Assembly (NCBI RefSeq): GCF_025770735.1
Contig: NZ_JAODPB010000003.1
Coordinates: 186,001 to 250,000 of the forward strand
Direction: 5' to 3'
Source: Shouchella tritolerans
Lineage (GTDB): Bacteria; Bacillota; Bacilli; Bacillales; Bacillaceae_D
Length of the DNA stretch: 64,000 nucleotides
Shown: positions 16,016 to 25,580 of the stretch, in pieces
How positions within the stretch are numbered: the stretch's first letter is position 1
Layout: every line of letters begins with the position of its first letter
Program-made: the position numbers and the translations under genes
The notes under the pieces: model-generated
Told to the model about the DNA's origin: nothing
The model's input: the letters and a program-made list of their open reading frames with translations, nothing else
The model's database searches: none

Positions 16016-16393
16016 ATGACGATAAAATTAGATATGGTTGGAATTGTGGTTGCCAATATGAGAGAAGCACTTGATTTCTACCGGGTGCTTGGCTTTCAAA
16101 TAGCGGACACGCACAATGACGACATGCACGTTGAAATTGACCAGGAAGGGGTACGCCTGGCGTTTGATAAACTTGAAATGGCAAAAGAAATTTACGGAAA
16201 CTGGGAAGAACCAACGGGGCACCGGGTTGAACTGGCCTTTCGTTGTGAGAGCAGGGAAGCGCTGGACCAGCTTTATGAGAAGATTGTCGACAAAGGCTAC
16301 GTTGGCTATAAAGAGCCATGGGATGCCTTTTGGGGCCAACGTTATGCGATTGTCCAAGATCCAGATGGGAATTTAATTAGTTTGTTTGTATAA
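16016..16393 (+). CDS. VOC (glyoxalase/bleomycin-resistance) family protein, 125 aa
   Basis: One full VOC domain of paired beta-alpha-beta-beta-beta modules: MVGIVVANMREALDFYRVLGF begins module one, and WGQRYAIVQDPDGNLISLF closes module two, with the common glutamate position replaced near DPDGN. The fold is used for metal-dependent lyases, dioxygenases and drug-binding proteins, so no reaction can be assigned. ATG 16016 follows GAAAGGAG. It is 80 bases after the AraC gene and ends at the large hairpin shared with the converging ureohydrolase gene. Confidence 0.85.
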   Translation: MTIKLDMVGIVVANMREALDFYRVLGFQIADTHNDDMHVEIDQEGVRLAFDKLEMAKEIYGNWEEPTGHRVELAFRCESREALDQLYEKIVDKGYVGYKEPWDAFWGQRYAIVQDPDGNLISLFV

Positions 16394-16394
16394 A

Positions 16395-16437
16395 AACAAC
16401 AGCGATTTAAACATGTCTTGTTTAAATCGCTGTTGTT
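16395..16437. terminator. Large hairpin between convergent genes
   Basis: A perfect 18-bp stem (AACAACAGCGATTTAAAC and its complement) with a 7-base loop. On the minus strand it is followed by a short U-rich run (TTTTTA), so it probably terminates the ureohydrolase operon; on the plus strand GCTTATG follows. Confidence 0.75.
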
Positions 16438-16439
16438 GC

Positions 16440-17342
16440 TTATGTTTGACCGTTTTTTCCACATTCCATCCTAGTGACAAAACAATCAAACATAATGCGC
16501 GCCGCCATAGCAGTTGTGATGTCTTGATGGTCATAAAGAGGATTGACTTCTGCTATATCAAACGCATCAACAAGGGGGTACAACGCATCTAAGATCGCGA
16601 AACTTTGAACCGGCGTCAACCCGCCTGGTTCGTTGGCGCCGACTCCTGGTGCGTATGCCGGATCGAGAACATCCATATCATATGTTAAATAAACGAGATC
16701 GACGTTTTCCATTACGGCTTTAATCTGTTCGGCAATGGCCAGTGGATCAGACTGGTGAACTTCCTGTGCGGTAATTTGGTGGATGCCGATGTCTTTTAAA
16801 TAGCTGGCGTACCAAGGGTAATTATAACTGCGTACCCCTACTTGGACAATGTCTTTAGCAGAAACATGTTCAAGCTCAATTGCTCTGCGCATTTGACTGC
16901 TTTGTGAATACCTCCCTTGGACAGGGGATTCGTCAACGAGGTCAAGATGGGCATCAAACTGGATAATGCCTATCCGCTTTCCAGGGTTCTGGTCGTGCAG
17001 CGCTTTAATGAGCGGGTAGGAAATCGAGTGGTCGCCTCCTAGCACAAAGGGAAAGGCATTTTCAGCAAGCACTGCTTTCAGTTTTGCTTCTGCATGTGCA
17101 AACGTTTGGTCTGTGCTATAGGCGGCAATTTCGATATTGCCATAATCGGTTAACGCATTTTTCGGCAATGTGAACGTTTTTCGCTTTTCTACATTGTACA
17201 CTCGGTTGTTTTCAATGCGATTGGCAAACCAGGCAAAGGCTTCCCGTATTTTTTCTGGAGCAAACCGTGATCCTGGCCGCCCCAGGGAGGCCCCTCCATC
17301 CCAAGGGAAACCGACAATGCCAAAAGTAGAATATGGCTTCAT
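16440..17342 (-). CDS. Ureohydrolase (arginase/agmatinase/formimidoylglutamase family), 300 aa
   Basis: Dinuclear-metal hydrolase of guanidino or formimino compounds. The metal ligands are visible as GGDHSISYP (about residue 102), FDAHLDLVD (about 128) and YDMDVLDPAYAPG (about 220). The N-terminus, FPWDGGASLGRPGSRFAP, is typical of the agmatinase/formimidoylglutamase branch. ATG 17342 overlaps the stop of the upstream permease gene (ATGA) and has AGGAG ten bases before it; an upstream extension lacks family similarity. The coupling to a permease suggests uptake and hydrolysis of one substrate, but which amino acid or guanidine compound cannot be told from the sequence. Confidence 0.88.
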   Translation of the reverse strand: MKPYSTFGIVGFPWDGGASLGRPGSRFAPEKIREAFAWFANRIENNRVYNVEKRKTFTLPKNALTDYGNIEIAAYSTDQTFAHAEAKLKAVLAENAFPFVLGGDHSISYPLIKALHDQNPGKRIGIIQFDAHLDLVDESPVQGRYSQSSQMRRAIELEHVSAKDIVQVGVRSYNYPWYASYLKDIGIHQITAQEVHQSDPLAIAEQIKAVMENVDLVYLTYDMDVLDPAYAPGVGANEPGGLTPVQSFAILDALYPLVDAFDIAEVNPLYDHQDITTAMAARIMFDCFVTRMECGKNGQT

Positions 17343-18757
17343 GCTTGATGCACTCCTTTGTCTTCTAGTTGTGTAATTTCTACCTTGTTTGGAACACTTC
17401 GGCGTGTGTAGCAAACATAAAGGATCGCTCCAGCTGCGAGCCAGATGAAAAAGAGGATATACTCCGTCATGCCCATCGAAATCGGCGTTCCAGGAATTAG
17501 CATCGCCGCAAGCAAGATTGCTGAAAATAGTGTAGCAGCGTAAGCCATGTAGATGCCCCCTGGCATTTTATATGGCTTTTGTAAATGTGGCTGTTTGAGG
17601 CGAATGTTGACAGCTGCACATGCCATACAAAACCATGCAATTAAAAAAGCGATCCCTCCCATTATAACGAGGGGGAGTAGCGCGCCGCTGCCAAAAAAGG
17701 TTCCGACAATAGAAAAGGCCGCCATCGCCCACACCGTCTTGTAAGGCGTTTTATAACGAGTATGCTCTGCCGCAAATCCTTTAGGAATAAAACCGCGAGC
17801 CGCAAACGATTGAATCAGACGGCTGCCAGCTAGTAAAAAGCCATTGAATGTAGTTATGACGCCAAGGAGCACACCAAATACGACAATTAGTGGCAACAAG
17901 GTTGAACCTGAGCGCGCTTCTAACGCATGGATAAGAGGAAGCGCCCCCATCTCCCCCATTTCAGATGCAGGCATTAAAAAGGCAGAAGCAAGGACAATAA
18001 CCATATACAGTACACCGCCTAAAAGAATTGTCCCAATGGTGACTTTGCCTAAGTTTTTATAGTTAATGCTTGCTTCAGCTTCGTCAACTGTTTTTGAAAC
18101 AGTATCAAAGCCATTCATAAAAAATAGAATCGAAGAGATCGCTAAAATGATGCCGCTAAACGCATGCCCATTTTCTGTCTGCAACAAAGGTGCTGCATTC
18201 TGAGGATCGCCTAGGAAAAAGCCGCCGCCTAAAAAAGCAAGGAATGTGACGAGCATCATCGCTGTAGCAATCGTTTGAAAGCGTACTGACAATTTAGCGC
18301 CGCGAAAGTTTAACCAGGATAGACCGAAGATCATCGCCAAACTGAGCAGAATATGGGGTAAATAGACGACTTGTCCCATTAGCGTATAAAGTGGATACGA
18401 GTTTAATAACGGAAAAGCGTAAGCGAACAAGAGCGGCACGGAAATCGCAACCCATGGCAAGATAATGAGATAGCCTAAAATAAGAAACCATCCACAAATA
18501 AATGCTGGCCATTTGCCAAGTGCATAATGGGTATAGGCAAATTCGCCTCCGCTTAATTTTAGACTGGACGTAAGCTCTCCATAAACAAAGCCAATTGGAA
18601 TAATAAGCAGTATTGTCGCCGCTAAGGCAATAATGGCGCCTAAGCTCCCAGCCGAGGCCATCCATTGGGGAACGGATATCACCCAACCGATGCCGATCAT
18701 GCTACCGAATGCCAGTCCAAAGAAGTCAGTAGTAGTCATTCCTTTTTTGTTCATCAT
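17339..18757 (-). CDS. APC-family amino acid permease, 472 aa
   Basis: About twelve transmembrane segments. The N-terminal FGLAFGSMIGIGWVISVPQWM matches the conserved first helix (GxxIGxGxx) of the amino acid-polyamine-organocation superfamily, and GGEFAYTHYALG the next conserved region. ATG 18757 is preceded by AGGAG at eight bases; ATG 18754 is equally in frame. It is translationally coupled to the ureohydrolase gene and is therefore the likely importer of its substrate. Confidence 0.9.
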   Translation of the reverse strand: MMNKKGMTTTDFFGLAFGSMIGIGWVISVPQWMASAGSLGAIIALAATILLIIPIGFVYGELTSSLKLSGGEFAYTHYALGKWPAFICGWFLILGYLIILPWVAISVPLLFAYAFPLLNSYPLYTLMGQVVYLPHILLSLAMIFGLSWLNFRGAKLSVRFQTIATAMMLVTFLAFLGGGFFLGDPQNAAPLLQTENGHAFSGIILAISSILFFMNGFDTVSKTVDEAEASINYKNLGKVTIGTILLGGVLYMVIVLASAFLMPASEMGEMGALPLIHALEARSGSTLLPLIVVFGVLLGVITTFNGFLLAGSRLIQSFAARGFIPKGFAAEHTRYKTPYKTVWAMAAFSIVGTFFGSGALLPLVIMGGIAFLIAWFCMACAAVNIRLKQPHLQKPYKMPGGIYMAYAATLFSAILLAAMLIPGTPISMGMTEYILFFIWLAAGAILYVCYTRRSVPNKVEITQLEDKGVHQA

Positions 18758-18811
18758 CTGTCATGCTCCTGTTGCATAGGATTTTTGTATAAAAATTCAT
18801 TAATTCTTATT

Positions 18812-18840
18812 ATATTAAACGTTGTGCTTGCATTTATCAA
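18812..18840 (-). promoter_or_regulatory. Candidate promoter of the permease/ureohydrolase operon
   Basis: Minus-strand TTGATA (18840-18835), 17 bases, then TAATAT (18817-18812), about 55 bases before the start codon. An overlapping TATAAT (18814-18809) has a longer spacer. Confidence 0.45.
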
Positions 18841-18931
18841 TAGTTTAATTGTAGAAAACGAATATATATTCATGTTGGCGTTTGGGTTCATATCCAGTAA
18901 AAGAAGGATTTTCCTTTTTCTTTGTTGAATT

Positions 18932-19117
18932 TGATTAAAAAAGGGCGAGTCAAATGGACAAAAAACGCTCGATTTTCAACAACTTTGCCCCCCTTGCCAA
19001 GATGAATTGTTTGCACATACTTACTATGACAGCAAAAGCTATAGTGGCATGATTGAACAGGTGGCGCTAAGCGTACGTACCGAAGAACAAACCATGTTAT
19101 CGATGCAAGACCAGTAG
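18932..19117 (+). pseudogene. Possible C-terminal gene remnant
   Basis: In the 420-base gap between the permease and the AraC gene, one frame is open from about 18926 to TAG 19115. It translates to a protein-like tail including CPPCQDELFAHTYYDSKSYS and VRTEEQTMLSMQDQ. There is no start codon with a ribosome site and no recognised family. It may be the surviving end of a lost gene, or chance. Confidence 0.25.
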
Positions 19118-19178
19118 ATAGTAGTCGATAACTTTAGAGCCTAGATAGACAAGCAAGATGAAAAAAGGGGGACCAACG

Positions 19179-20162
19179 GTGGGATTGCTTGAAAAAATGT
19201 TGCCGCTTACAGAGGAAGAAAAAGACATTCTTGAATATCGGCGTGTGATGAAAGCACGTTATACGTCAAAGCAACAATTTATTATCGAAGCCAATAAGTT
19301 TCTGGCCCCAGGGGCAGAAATCATGATCCGCAAGCATACGCGCTTTATTGATTTTCCTCCACACAAACATGACTACATTGAAATGAATTATGTCTATAAC
19401 GGCAGTTTAAAGCAAACGATTGGCGATCGTGCGGTCGAATTGCAAAAAGGGGAGCTGGTTGTGTTGAACCAGCATATTGAACACCAGATAGAGGCATGCG
19501 GTACAGAAGATATTATCATTAATTTTATTATTCAGCCGTCTTTTTTTAATTATATTTTCTCTTTTTTAAATGTGGAAGGGCCCTTTTATTCATTCCTTAT
19601 CGACAGCATTCATGGTGGCGAACCGTTTGGCCAGTTCCTCTATTTTAAATGTGCAAAAGAAGAGTCTGTGCAACAACTGCTGAGGAAAATGGTTGAGGAA
19701 ATGATGGAGCCAGACGCTTACTCGCAAGCGTCTATTAAGTTGTATGTCGGCATGCTCATGATTGAGTTAGCAAAGAAAGCGAATACATTAGATGGCAGAC
19801 CAAAGCCTTCTCTGCACAACCAATGGATTCGGCAAACGTTTGCTTATATCGACGAACAGTACAAACATGCTTCTCTATATGAGCTAGCTGAACGGCTGAA
19901 CCAGCCCCATTACTTGCTCAGCAAAGTCATCAAAAAGCAGACTGGGAAAACGTTTAAAGCGCTGTTACAAGAAAGGAGATTGGACATAGCAAAGGAGTTG
20001 CTCGTTCAATCGGATGTGCCTGTATCGGTTATTGCGCAAGAAATTGGCTATGACAACTTCAGCTATTTTTATCAAATTTTTAAGAAGCATTTTCATACAA
20101 CTCCGCTCGTTTATCGAAAAAAACATCGATCTTCGCCGCCTCAGCGATGCGTTAGACTGTAG
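19179..20162 (+). CDS. AraC-family transcriptional regulator, probable rhamnose activator, 327 aa
   Basis: N-terminal cupin sensor (HTRFIDFPPHKHDYIEMNYVYN, then ELVVLNQHIEHQIE) and C-terminal AraC helix-turn-helix pair (SLYELAERLNQPHYLLSKVI and ISVIAQEIGYDNFSYFYQIFKKHF-like). GTG 19179 lies eight bases after AAAGGGGG; the upstream in-frame ATG 19158 has no ribosome site and would place that site inside the gene. The gene is followed 232 bases later by the rhamnose operon, so it is the likely regulator. Its last two codons and stop (TAG) are supplied by the left end of a family-1 repeat, so the C-terminus has been altered by insertion. Confidence 0.85.
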   Translation: MGLLEKMLPLTEEEKDILEYRRVMKARYTSKQQFIIEANKFLAPGAEIMIRKHTRFIDFPPHKHDYIEMNYVYNGSLKQTIGDRAVELQKGELVVLNQHIEHQIEACGTEDIIINFIIQPSFFNYIFSFLNVEGPFYSFLIDSIHGGEPFGQFLYFKCAKEESVQQLLRKMVEEMMEPDAYSQASIKLYVGMLMIELAKKANTLDGRPKPSLHNQWIRQTFAYIDEQYKHASLYELAERLNQPHYLLSKVIKKQTGKTFKALLQERRLDIAKELLVQSDVPVSVIAQEIGYDNFSYFYQIFKKHFHTTPLVYRKKHRSSPPQRCVRL

Positions 20163-20276
20163 ACAAGCGCTCGCATCTGTCGTCGTTTGTCTCGGTCACC
20201 TGCTCAAGAACCCTCTGTGCTAGTCCCATCTTTCCTTACCAGCACTCTCCATCTGACAAGCGTTTTCTATCAGTCT
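20154..20276 (+). repeat. Family-1 interspersed inverted-repeat element, full copy (123 bp)
   Basis: Left end AGACTGTAGACAAGCGCTCG, right end CGTTTTCTATCAGTCT, flanked by TTAGACT and AGTCTAA. The interior shares CTCGGTCACCTGCTCA.GAACCC and TCCCATCTTTCCTT with the other copies. It sits between the AraC gene and the rhamnose operon, overlapping the AraC stop codon. Confidence 0.75.
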
Positions 20277-20394
20277 AATTGATTCGTATATTTGCAAATA
20301 ACGACAGTATTTTGGTGAATGACGCTATAGTGGCTTCCATGACAAACACGTAAGATACAAGTAATCGTTCTATAGCGAGAAAGGGGGAGAAAAA

Positions 20395-23079
20395 TTGGGG
20401 GAATATCGGCTGGCCGTTGATATCGGCGCCTCAAGCGGCAGGGTGATGGCTGGCAAAATAAGCGAGACCGGCATCGATTTACAAGAGGTCTATCGGTTTG
20501 ATAATCAGGCTCAGTTGATGGGCGGCCATTATTGTTGGGACGTTGACTACTTGTTTTGTGAAATCAAGCAAGGCATTCGAGTGGCAGTTCAATCTGGCTT
20601 GCAGCCGGTTAGCATTGGCATGAATACATGGGCGGTAGATTTTGTCCTTCTCGATGAAAAAGGCGAGCGGTTAACTGAAGCTGTCTCCTACCGTGACCCA
20701 CGAACAAACGGCGTGATGGAAGATGTGATCGAGACGTACGGAAAAAAGGCATTATACGAACGGACGGGTATTGCTTTTCAGCCTTTCAACACTCTTTACC
20801 AACTGTTGGCATTAAAAAAACAAAACCCGGAGTTGCTTGAGCAAGCACATGCATTTCTAATGGTGCCCGATTATTTTCATTTCTTGCTGACAGGTGTCAA
20901 AGTCAACGAGTATACGAACGCAACGACAACTCAGTTAGTAAATGTCAATACAAAGGATTGGGATAGACAACTACTGAAAGAGCTCGGCTTGCCTTGTGGA
21001 ATGTTTCAGCCATTGCAGCAACCTGGCACAAAGATCGGTTCTATAACAGAAAGCATGGAAAAAGAACTGGGCGTCCAACTCGAAGTCATTGTGCCTGCTA
21101 CCCATGACACTGCTTCGGCGATTGCGGCGCTCCCAGAAAAACAAACATCGGTTTACATCAGCTCAGGTACGTGGTCGCTTATCGGTATTGAAAACCGCAC
21201 GCCGATATGTAGCCAACAGGCGATGGCTGCCAATTTTACGAACGAAGGCGGCGTCGGCTCCCGTGTTCGCTTTTTAAAAAACATCATGGGCTTATGGATG
21301 ATCCAAGAAGTACAAAGGCTGCTCCCTGGGCATTGGAGCTTTTCTCAACTGGCGCAAGCAGCCAGTGGGTCAACGTATACCGGGGAAATTGATGTCGATC
21401 AACATCGTTTTCTAAAGCCAGAAAACATGATCGAGGAAATTCAACAAGCTTGCCGCGAAAAAGGGCTTGCTGTTCCTGAATCGCCCGGCGATTTGGCTAA
21501 GTGTATTTATGATAGTCTGATTGCTAGTTATGACAAAGCTGTAACCGAGATTGAAGCTATTTCAGGAAAGACGTATGAGCAAATCCATATTATTGGCGGC
21601 GGAGCGCTAAACGAGGAGATTAACCAACGTTTAGCAAACCGGACCAACAAAACGGTGATCGCTGGTCCAACTGAGGCAACTGCTGTTGGCAATCTGCTCG
21701 TACAAGCGATTGCAGGCGGAGAACTTTCTCGCATAGAGGAAGGTCGTGCACTAGTACGGACAGCGTTTCCTGTCACTTACTATCTACCGCAAAGGAGTGA
21801 ATGGCACATGACGAGTCGATTTGAAAGCGCTAAAGTGCAATATGAACAATTAGGCATAGATGTCGAGGCAGCATTTGCGAAAGTAAAACAAGTGCCCATT
21901 TCCGTCCACTGTTGGCAAGGAGATGACCTTCATGGAACAGAAGTGATTGCGAACGAGTTGTCTGGAGGCATTGATGTAACGGGGAATTATCCCGGCAGAG
22001 CGCGGAACGGTGAAGAGCTGAGGCGTGATTTGCAAAAAGCGCTAAGTTTAATTCCTGGAAAGCACCGCGTCAATCTCCACGCTATGTATGCGGAAACCGA
22101 TGGCGTGCCAATTGACCGCGACCAATTGAAGCCTGAGCATTTCGAAAAGTGGGTTAAATGGGCAAAATCATTAGGCATTGGCCTCGATTTCAACCCAACG
22201 GTGTTCAGCCATCCTAAGGCCGCTGATGGACTGACGCTTGCCCATCCAGATGAGGAAATCCGAACGTTCTGGATTAACCATTGTAAAGCATGCCGGAAAA
22301 TTGCTGCCTATTTTGGGGAACAATTGGGGACGCCATCGCTAGTAAACATTTGGGTGCCAGACGGTTATAAAGATACGCCTAGTGATCGGCTAACGCCACG
22401 GAAGCGTTTAAAAGAGTCTTTAGATGCGATTTATGCAGACGAATACGACCCAATGCTTGTTCTTGATACCGTCGAAAGCAAATTGTTTGGCATCGGTTCA
22501 GAAGCGTACGTTGTCGGGTCACACGAATTCTATTTAAACTATGCCAACCAAAACAACAAGCTCTATTTGCTTGATACCGGTCATTTCCATCCAACGGAAG
22601 TCGTTTCTAACAAACTGTCGGCGATGTTACTATTTCACGATCAATTGGCATTGCACGTTTCCCGTCCTGTCCGCTGGGATAGCGACCATGTAGTCACCTT
22701 TGATGATGAGCTCCGAGAAATTGCGATTGAAATAGTCCGCAACGATGCTCTTGGCAACATCCATATTGGCCTTGATTTTTTTGATGCAAGCATTAATCGT
22801 GTCGCTGCCTGGGCCATTGGCACGCGCAATATGGCAAAGGCGCTGTTGCATGCAGCCCTAATGCCCCATCGCCATTTAAAGCAGCTGCAAGATGAAGGCG
22901 ATTTCACATCGCGCTTAGCCATGCAAGAACAGCTAAAAACGTATCCATTTGGCGACATGTGGGATGAGTATTGCAAACGCCAAGGAGTGCCGACAGAAAC
23001 GGAGTGGCTAGATGTCGTCAAGGAATACGAACAGAAAGTCCAACTGAAGCGTGAAGGTGAAAAAGCGAGGCAATGCTAA
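20395..23079 (+). CDS. rhaAB: Rhamnulokinase/L-rhamnose isomerase fusion, 894 aa
   Basis: One continuous frame encodes two enzymes of L-rhamnose breakdown. Residues 1-~465 are an FGGY-family rhamnulokinase: [13 protein letters not shown] phosphate-binding start, [26 protein letters not shown], and [11 protein letters not shown] near the end. Residues ~472-894 are a complete L-rhamnose isomerase: [38 protein letters not shown], and metal-binding [13 protein letters not shown] and [12 protein letters not shown]. The kinase has a TTG start (20395) with AAGGGGGAG before it. Within the junction, AAAGGAG precedes an in-frame ATG (21808), a relic or working start for free isomerase. I recall Bacillus clausii carrying this bifunctional arrangement, so it is a real fusion rather than a sequencing error. 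Confidence 0.93.
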   Translation: MGEYRLAVDIGASSGRVMAGKISETGIDLQEVYRFDNQAQLMGGHYCWDVDYLFCEIKQGIRVAVQSGLQPVSIGMNTWAVDFVLLDEKGERLTEAVSYRDPRTNGVMEDVIETYGKKALYERTGIAFQPFNTLYQLLALKKQNPELLEQAHAFLMVPDYFHFLLTGVKVNEYTNATTTQLVNVNTKDWDRQLLKELGLPCGMFQPLQQPGTKIGSITESMEKELGVQLEVIVPATHDTASAIAALPEKQTSVYISSGTWSLIGIENRTPICSQQAMAANFTNEGGVGSRVRFLKNIMGLWMIQEVQRLLPGHWSFSQLAQAASGSTYTGEIDVDQHRFLKPENMIEEIQQACREKGLAVPESPGDLAKCIYDSLIASYDKAVTEIEAISGKTYEQIHIIGGGALNEEINQRLANRTNKTVIAGPTEATAVGNLLVQAIAGGELSRIEEGRALVRTAFPVTYYLPQRSEWHMTSRFESAKVQYEQLGIDVEAAFAKVKQVPISVHCWQGDDLHGTEVIANELSGGIDVTGNYPGRARNGEELRRDLQKALSLIPGKHRVNLHAMYAETDGVPIDRDQLKPEHFEKWVKWAKSLGIGLDFNPTVFSHPKAADGLTLAHPDEEIRTFWINHCKACRKIAAYFGEQLGTPSLVNIWVPDGYKDTPSDRLTPRKRLKESLDAIYADEYDPMLVLDTVESKLFGIGSEAYVVGSHEFYLNYANQNNKLYLLDTGHFHPTEVVSNKLSAMLLFHDQLALHVSRPVRWDSDHVVTFDDELREIAIEIVRNDALGNIHIGLDFFDASINRVAAWAIGTRNMAKALLHAALMPHRHLKQLQDEGDFTSRLAMQEQLKTYPFGDMWDEYCKRQGVPTETEWLDVVKEYEQKVQLKREGEKARQC
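21791..21810 (+). promoter_or_regulatory. Internal ribosome site at the RhaB/RhaA junction
   Basis: AAAGGAG at 21791-21797 lies ten bases upstream of the in-frame ATG at 21808 (residue 472), exactly where a free-standing rhamnose isomerase would begin ([16 protein letters not shown]). It may be a relic of a once separate rhaA gene or may still allow extra isomerase synthesis. Confidence 0.55.
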
Positions 23080-23101
23080 TTTACTAGAAAGAGGGATCGT
23101 C

Positions 23102-25174
23102 ATGGTACAACATCTTTGGAATGAGGAAGAAGCAAGCAAATTGTATCAAGGCCTTGATGAGTTGGTGTACCGCTCCAATTTAATTGGCGCCGACCGCGCT
23201 GTCTGCAATTGGGGCGGCGGCAATACGTCGATGAAAACAACCGAGATCGACTTTCGCGGCAATGAAGTCAACGTTATGTGGGTTAAAGGCAGCGGCTCAG
23301 ATCTGGCCACAATGGGGGCGAACAACTTTACGGGCTTGCGGCTTGATGATGTCTTGCCCCTGAAAGAACGGGAAGCAATGACAGATGAGGAGATGGTCGC
23401 TTATTTGGGGCATTGCCTAATCGACCCTCACCACCCGCGCCCGTCGATTGAAACGCTGCTTCATGCCTTTTTGCCATTTAAGCATGTCGACCACACTCAC
23501 CCAGACGCAATCATTAGCCTATGTTGTGCTGAAAATGGCCGCGAGCTGGCCGAAGAGCTATTCGGTGACCGCTTTGTATGGGTGCCTTACATTCGCCCTG
23601 GCTTTACACTGTCAAAAATGATTGCAGAACAAGTAGACGCGAACCCGAAAGCGGAGCTTGTACTAATGGAAAAACATGGTCTTGTCGTCTGGGGAGAAAC
23701 AGCAAAAGAAAGTTATGACCGCACGATTTCCGTGATTAATGAAGCGGAGCAATTTATCGAGAAAAAGCGAGGCAAAAACGCACCTTTTGGCGGAGCAGCA
23801 ACAGCAGGGCTGAAAAAAGAAGAGCGCGAAGCATTGCTGGCCAACATCATGCCGGCGCTACGGGGGGCAGTGGCCCATAATGGGCGGAACATGATTGTGA
23901 CCTACGATGATAGCGACCCTATCCTTGAATTTGTCAACAGCAAAGAGGCAAAGGAGTTATCGCAAATTGGCGCTGCCTGCCCTGACCATCTTGTCCATAC
24001 AAAGCGATTGCCTTTGTTTATCGATTGGGTGCCTGAGGCAAGTGACGAAGAAGGATTGAAGCAAGCGGTGCTTAAAGGAATAGCCGCATACAAAGAGGAG
24101 TACATTCGCTATTTTGAGCGCAATTGTCGTGAGGGCGACAAGATGTTTGAACCGTCGCCGCGTGTGTTGCTCATCCCAGGCGTCGGCCTGATTAGCAGCG
24201 GCAAAGCGATTGAAAACGCAAAAGTGAGCCGCGCTCTTTACGAACGAGCGATCGCTGTCATGCGTGGAACGAGTGCGTTAGGCTCCTTTGTTTCACTGAA
24301 TGAAGCCGAATCGTATGAAATCGAATATTGGCCATTGGAGCTTTACAAACTATCGCTTGCGCCAAAAGAAGCAACGTTTTCGCGGAAAGTGGCGTTTGTG
24401 ACAGGGGGAGCAGGGGGCATCGGCAGCGAAACATCCCGGCAATTCGCTGCTCAAGGCGCACATGTCGTGTTGGCTGACCTCAATCTTGAAAGGGCAGAAG
24501 AAGTAGCGACAGAAATAAATGGGCAATTCAGTGCTGGCCGGGCGCTTGCGCTAAAAATGGATGTCACAGATGAACAAGCAGTCGCGCAAGCTTTTGCCGA
24601 CGTGGCGCGGACATACGGGGGCGTTGATATTCTCGTCAACAATGCTGGCCTTGCCACATCAAGCCCTTTTGATGAGACGACTTTACAGGAATGGCAACTC
24701 AATCTCGATGTGCTCGCGACAGGCTACTTTCTCGTCGCCCGCCAAGCGTTTGCGCAAATGAAAGAGCAAGGGACAGGCGGGAGCATGGTGTTTATCGGCT
24801 CGAAAAATTCGGTTTACGCAGGGAAAAACGCATCAGCCTACAGCGCTGCCAAAGCGATGGAAGCCCATCTCGCACGCTGTATTGCAGCTGAAGGGGGCGC
24901 CTACGGAATTCGCGTTAACACGGTTCTCCCTGACGCCGTCCTGCAAGGTTCGGCTATTTGGGATTCGGCTTGGCGCGAGGAAAGAGCAGCTGCTTACGGA
25001 ATTGCAGCTGATGAACTTGAAGACCATTACAAAAAACGGACAACGCTTGGCGTCCATATTTTTCCGGCAGATATTGCGGAGGCTGTTTTATTTTTCGCTT
25101 CGTCCAAGTCAGAAAAAACGACGGGCTGCATGTTGACTGTAGACGGCGGCGTACCAGCAGCCTTTCCAAGATAA
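23102..25174 (+). CDS. rhaEW: Bifunctional L-rhamnulose-1-phosphate aldolase/lactaldehyde dehydrogenase, 690 aa
   Basis: Two domains. Residues ~1-410 are a class II aldolase/adducin domain: CNWGGGNTSMKTTE phosphate loop, zinc ligands in VDHTHPDAIISL, and VLMEKHGLVVWG. Residues ~425-690 are an SDR: VTGGAGGIGSETSRQ nucleotide motif, NNAGLATS, catalytic SAYSAAK near residue 578, and TVDGG at the end. The first domain cleaves rhamnulose-1-phosphate to DHAP and lactaldehyde and the second oxidises or reduces lactaldehyde. This architecture is known as RhaEW (YuxG in Bacillus subtilis). ATG 23102 follows AGAGGG. It begins 22 bases after the kinase-isomerase fusion. Confidence 0.93.
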   Translation: MVQHLWNEEEASKLYQGLDELVYRSNLIGADRAVCNWGGGNTSMKTTEIDFRGNEVNVMWVKGSGSDLATMGANNFTGLRLDDVLPLKEREAMTDEEMVAYLGHCLIDPHHPRPSIETLLHAFLPFKHVDHTHPDAIISLCCAENGRELAEELFGDRFVWVPYIRPGFTLSKMIAEQVDANPKAELVLMEKHGLVVWGETAKESYDRTISVINEAEQFIEKKRGKNAPFGGAATAGLKKEEREALLANIMPALRGAVAHNGRNMIVTYDDSDPILEFVNSKEAKELSQIGAACPDHLVHTKRLPLFIDWVPEASDEEGLKQAVLKGIAAYKEEYIRYFERNCREGDKMFEPSPRVLLIPGVGLISSGKAIENAKVSRALYERAIAVMRGTSALGSFVSLNEAESYEIEYWPLELYKLSLAPKEATFSRKVAFVTGGAGGIGSETSRQFAAQGAHVVLADLNLERAEEVATEINGQFSAGRALALKMDVTDEQAVAQAFADVARTYGGVDILVNNAGLATSSPFDETTLQEWQLNLDVLATGYFLVARQAFAQMKEQGTGGSMVFIGSKNSVYAGKNASAYSAAKAMEAHLARCIAAEGGAYGIRVNTVLPDAVLQGSAIWDSAWREERAAAYGIAADELEDHYKKRTTLGVHIFPADIAEAVLFFASSKSEKTTGCMLTVDGGVPAAFPR

Positions 25175-25180
25175 GGGTGG

Positions 25181-25211
25181 TTTCCTCTCCGCTAAAAAGG
25201 CGGGGAGGAAA
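25181..25211 (+). terminator. Intercistronic hairpin before rhaM
   Basis: TTTCCTCTCCGC pairs with GCGGGGAGGAAA (one G-U pair, 7-base loop), followed by TTTG. It is only a few bases after the rhaEW stop. The U-tract is short, so partial termination or mRNA processing is likelier than full stop. Confidence 0.5.
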
Positions 25212-25252
25212 TTTGTATGAAAAGACGATGAAAGGAAAAGGAGTGAACGAGC

Positions 25253-25567
25253 ATGATTCGCAAAGCTACGGTAATGAAGGTGTACAAAGATAAGTATGAT
25301 GAATACAAACAACGCCACGACAAGCTTTGGCCTGAAATGGCGGAAATGTTAAAAGCCCATGGTGTCCATCATTATTCGATTTTTCTGTTAGAGGAGACTG
25401 GCCAGTTGTTTGCCTACTTGCTGCTTGAGGACGAAGCAACTTATGCCAAAGTTGCAAAAACGGAGATATGCCAAAAATGGTGGGCGTATATGGCGCCGCT
25501 AATGGAGACAAATGATGATTTAAGTCCAGTTTCCCATGATTTAAAAGAAGTGTTTTATTTAGCATAA
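25253..25567 (+). CDS. rhaM: L-rhamnose mutarotase, 104 aa
   Basis: Small dimeric ferredoxin-like enzyme interconverting the alpha and beta anomers of L-rhamnose. The family pattern is complete: [19 protein letters not shown] with the catalytic His, [18 protein letters not shown], and [10 protein letters not shown] (conserved Trp pair). Length equals the usual 104. ATG 25253 follows AAAGGAG. It sits between rhaEW and the transporter gene, as in Bacillus subtilis yulD contexts. Confidence 0.95.
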   Translation: MIRKATVMKVYKDKYDEYKQRHDKLWPEMAEMLKAHGVHHYSIFLLEETGQLFAYLLLEDEATYAKVAKTEICQKWWAYMAPLMETNDDLSPVSHDLKEVFYLA

Positions 25568-25580
25568 AGGGGTGGTTGTT

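Noticed and set aside
22641-23021. 126-codon minus-strand frame inside the isomerase domain and similar long antisense frames (for example 42278-42847)
   Set aside because: They mirror strongly supported genes on the other strand, have no ribosome sites and show no recognisable families.
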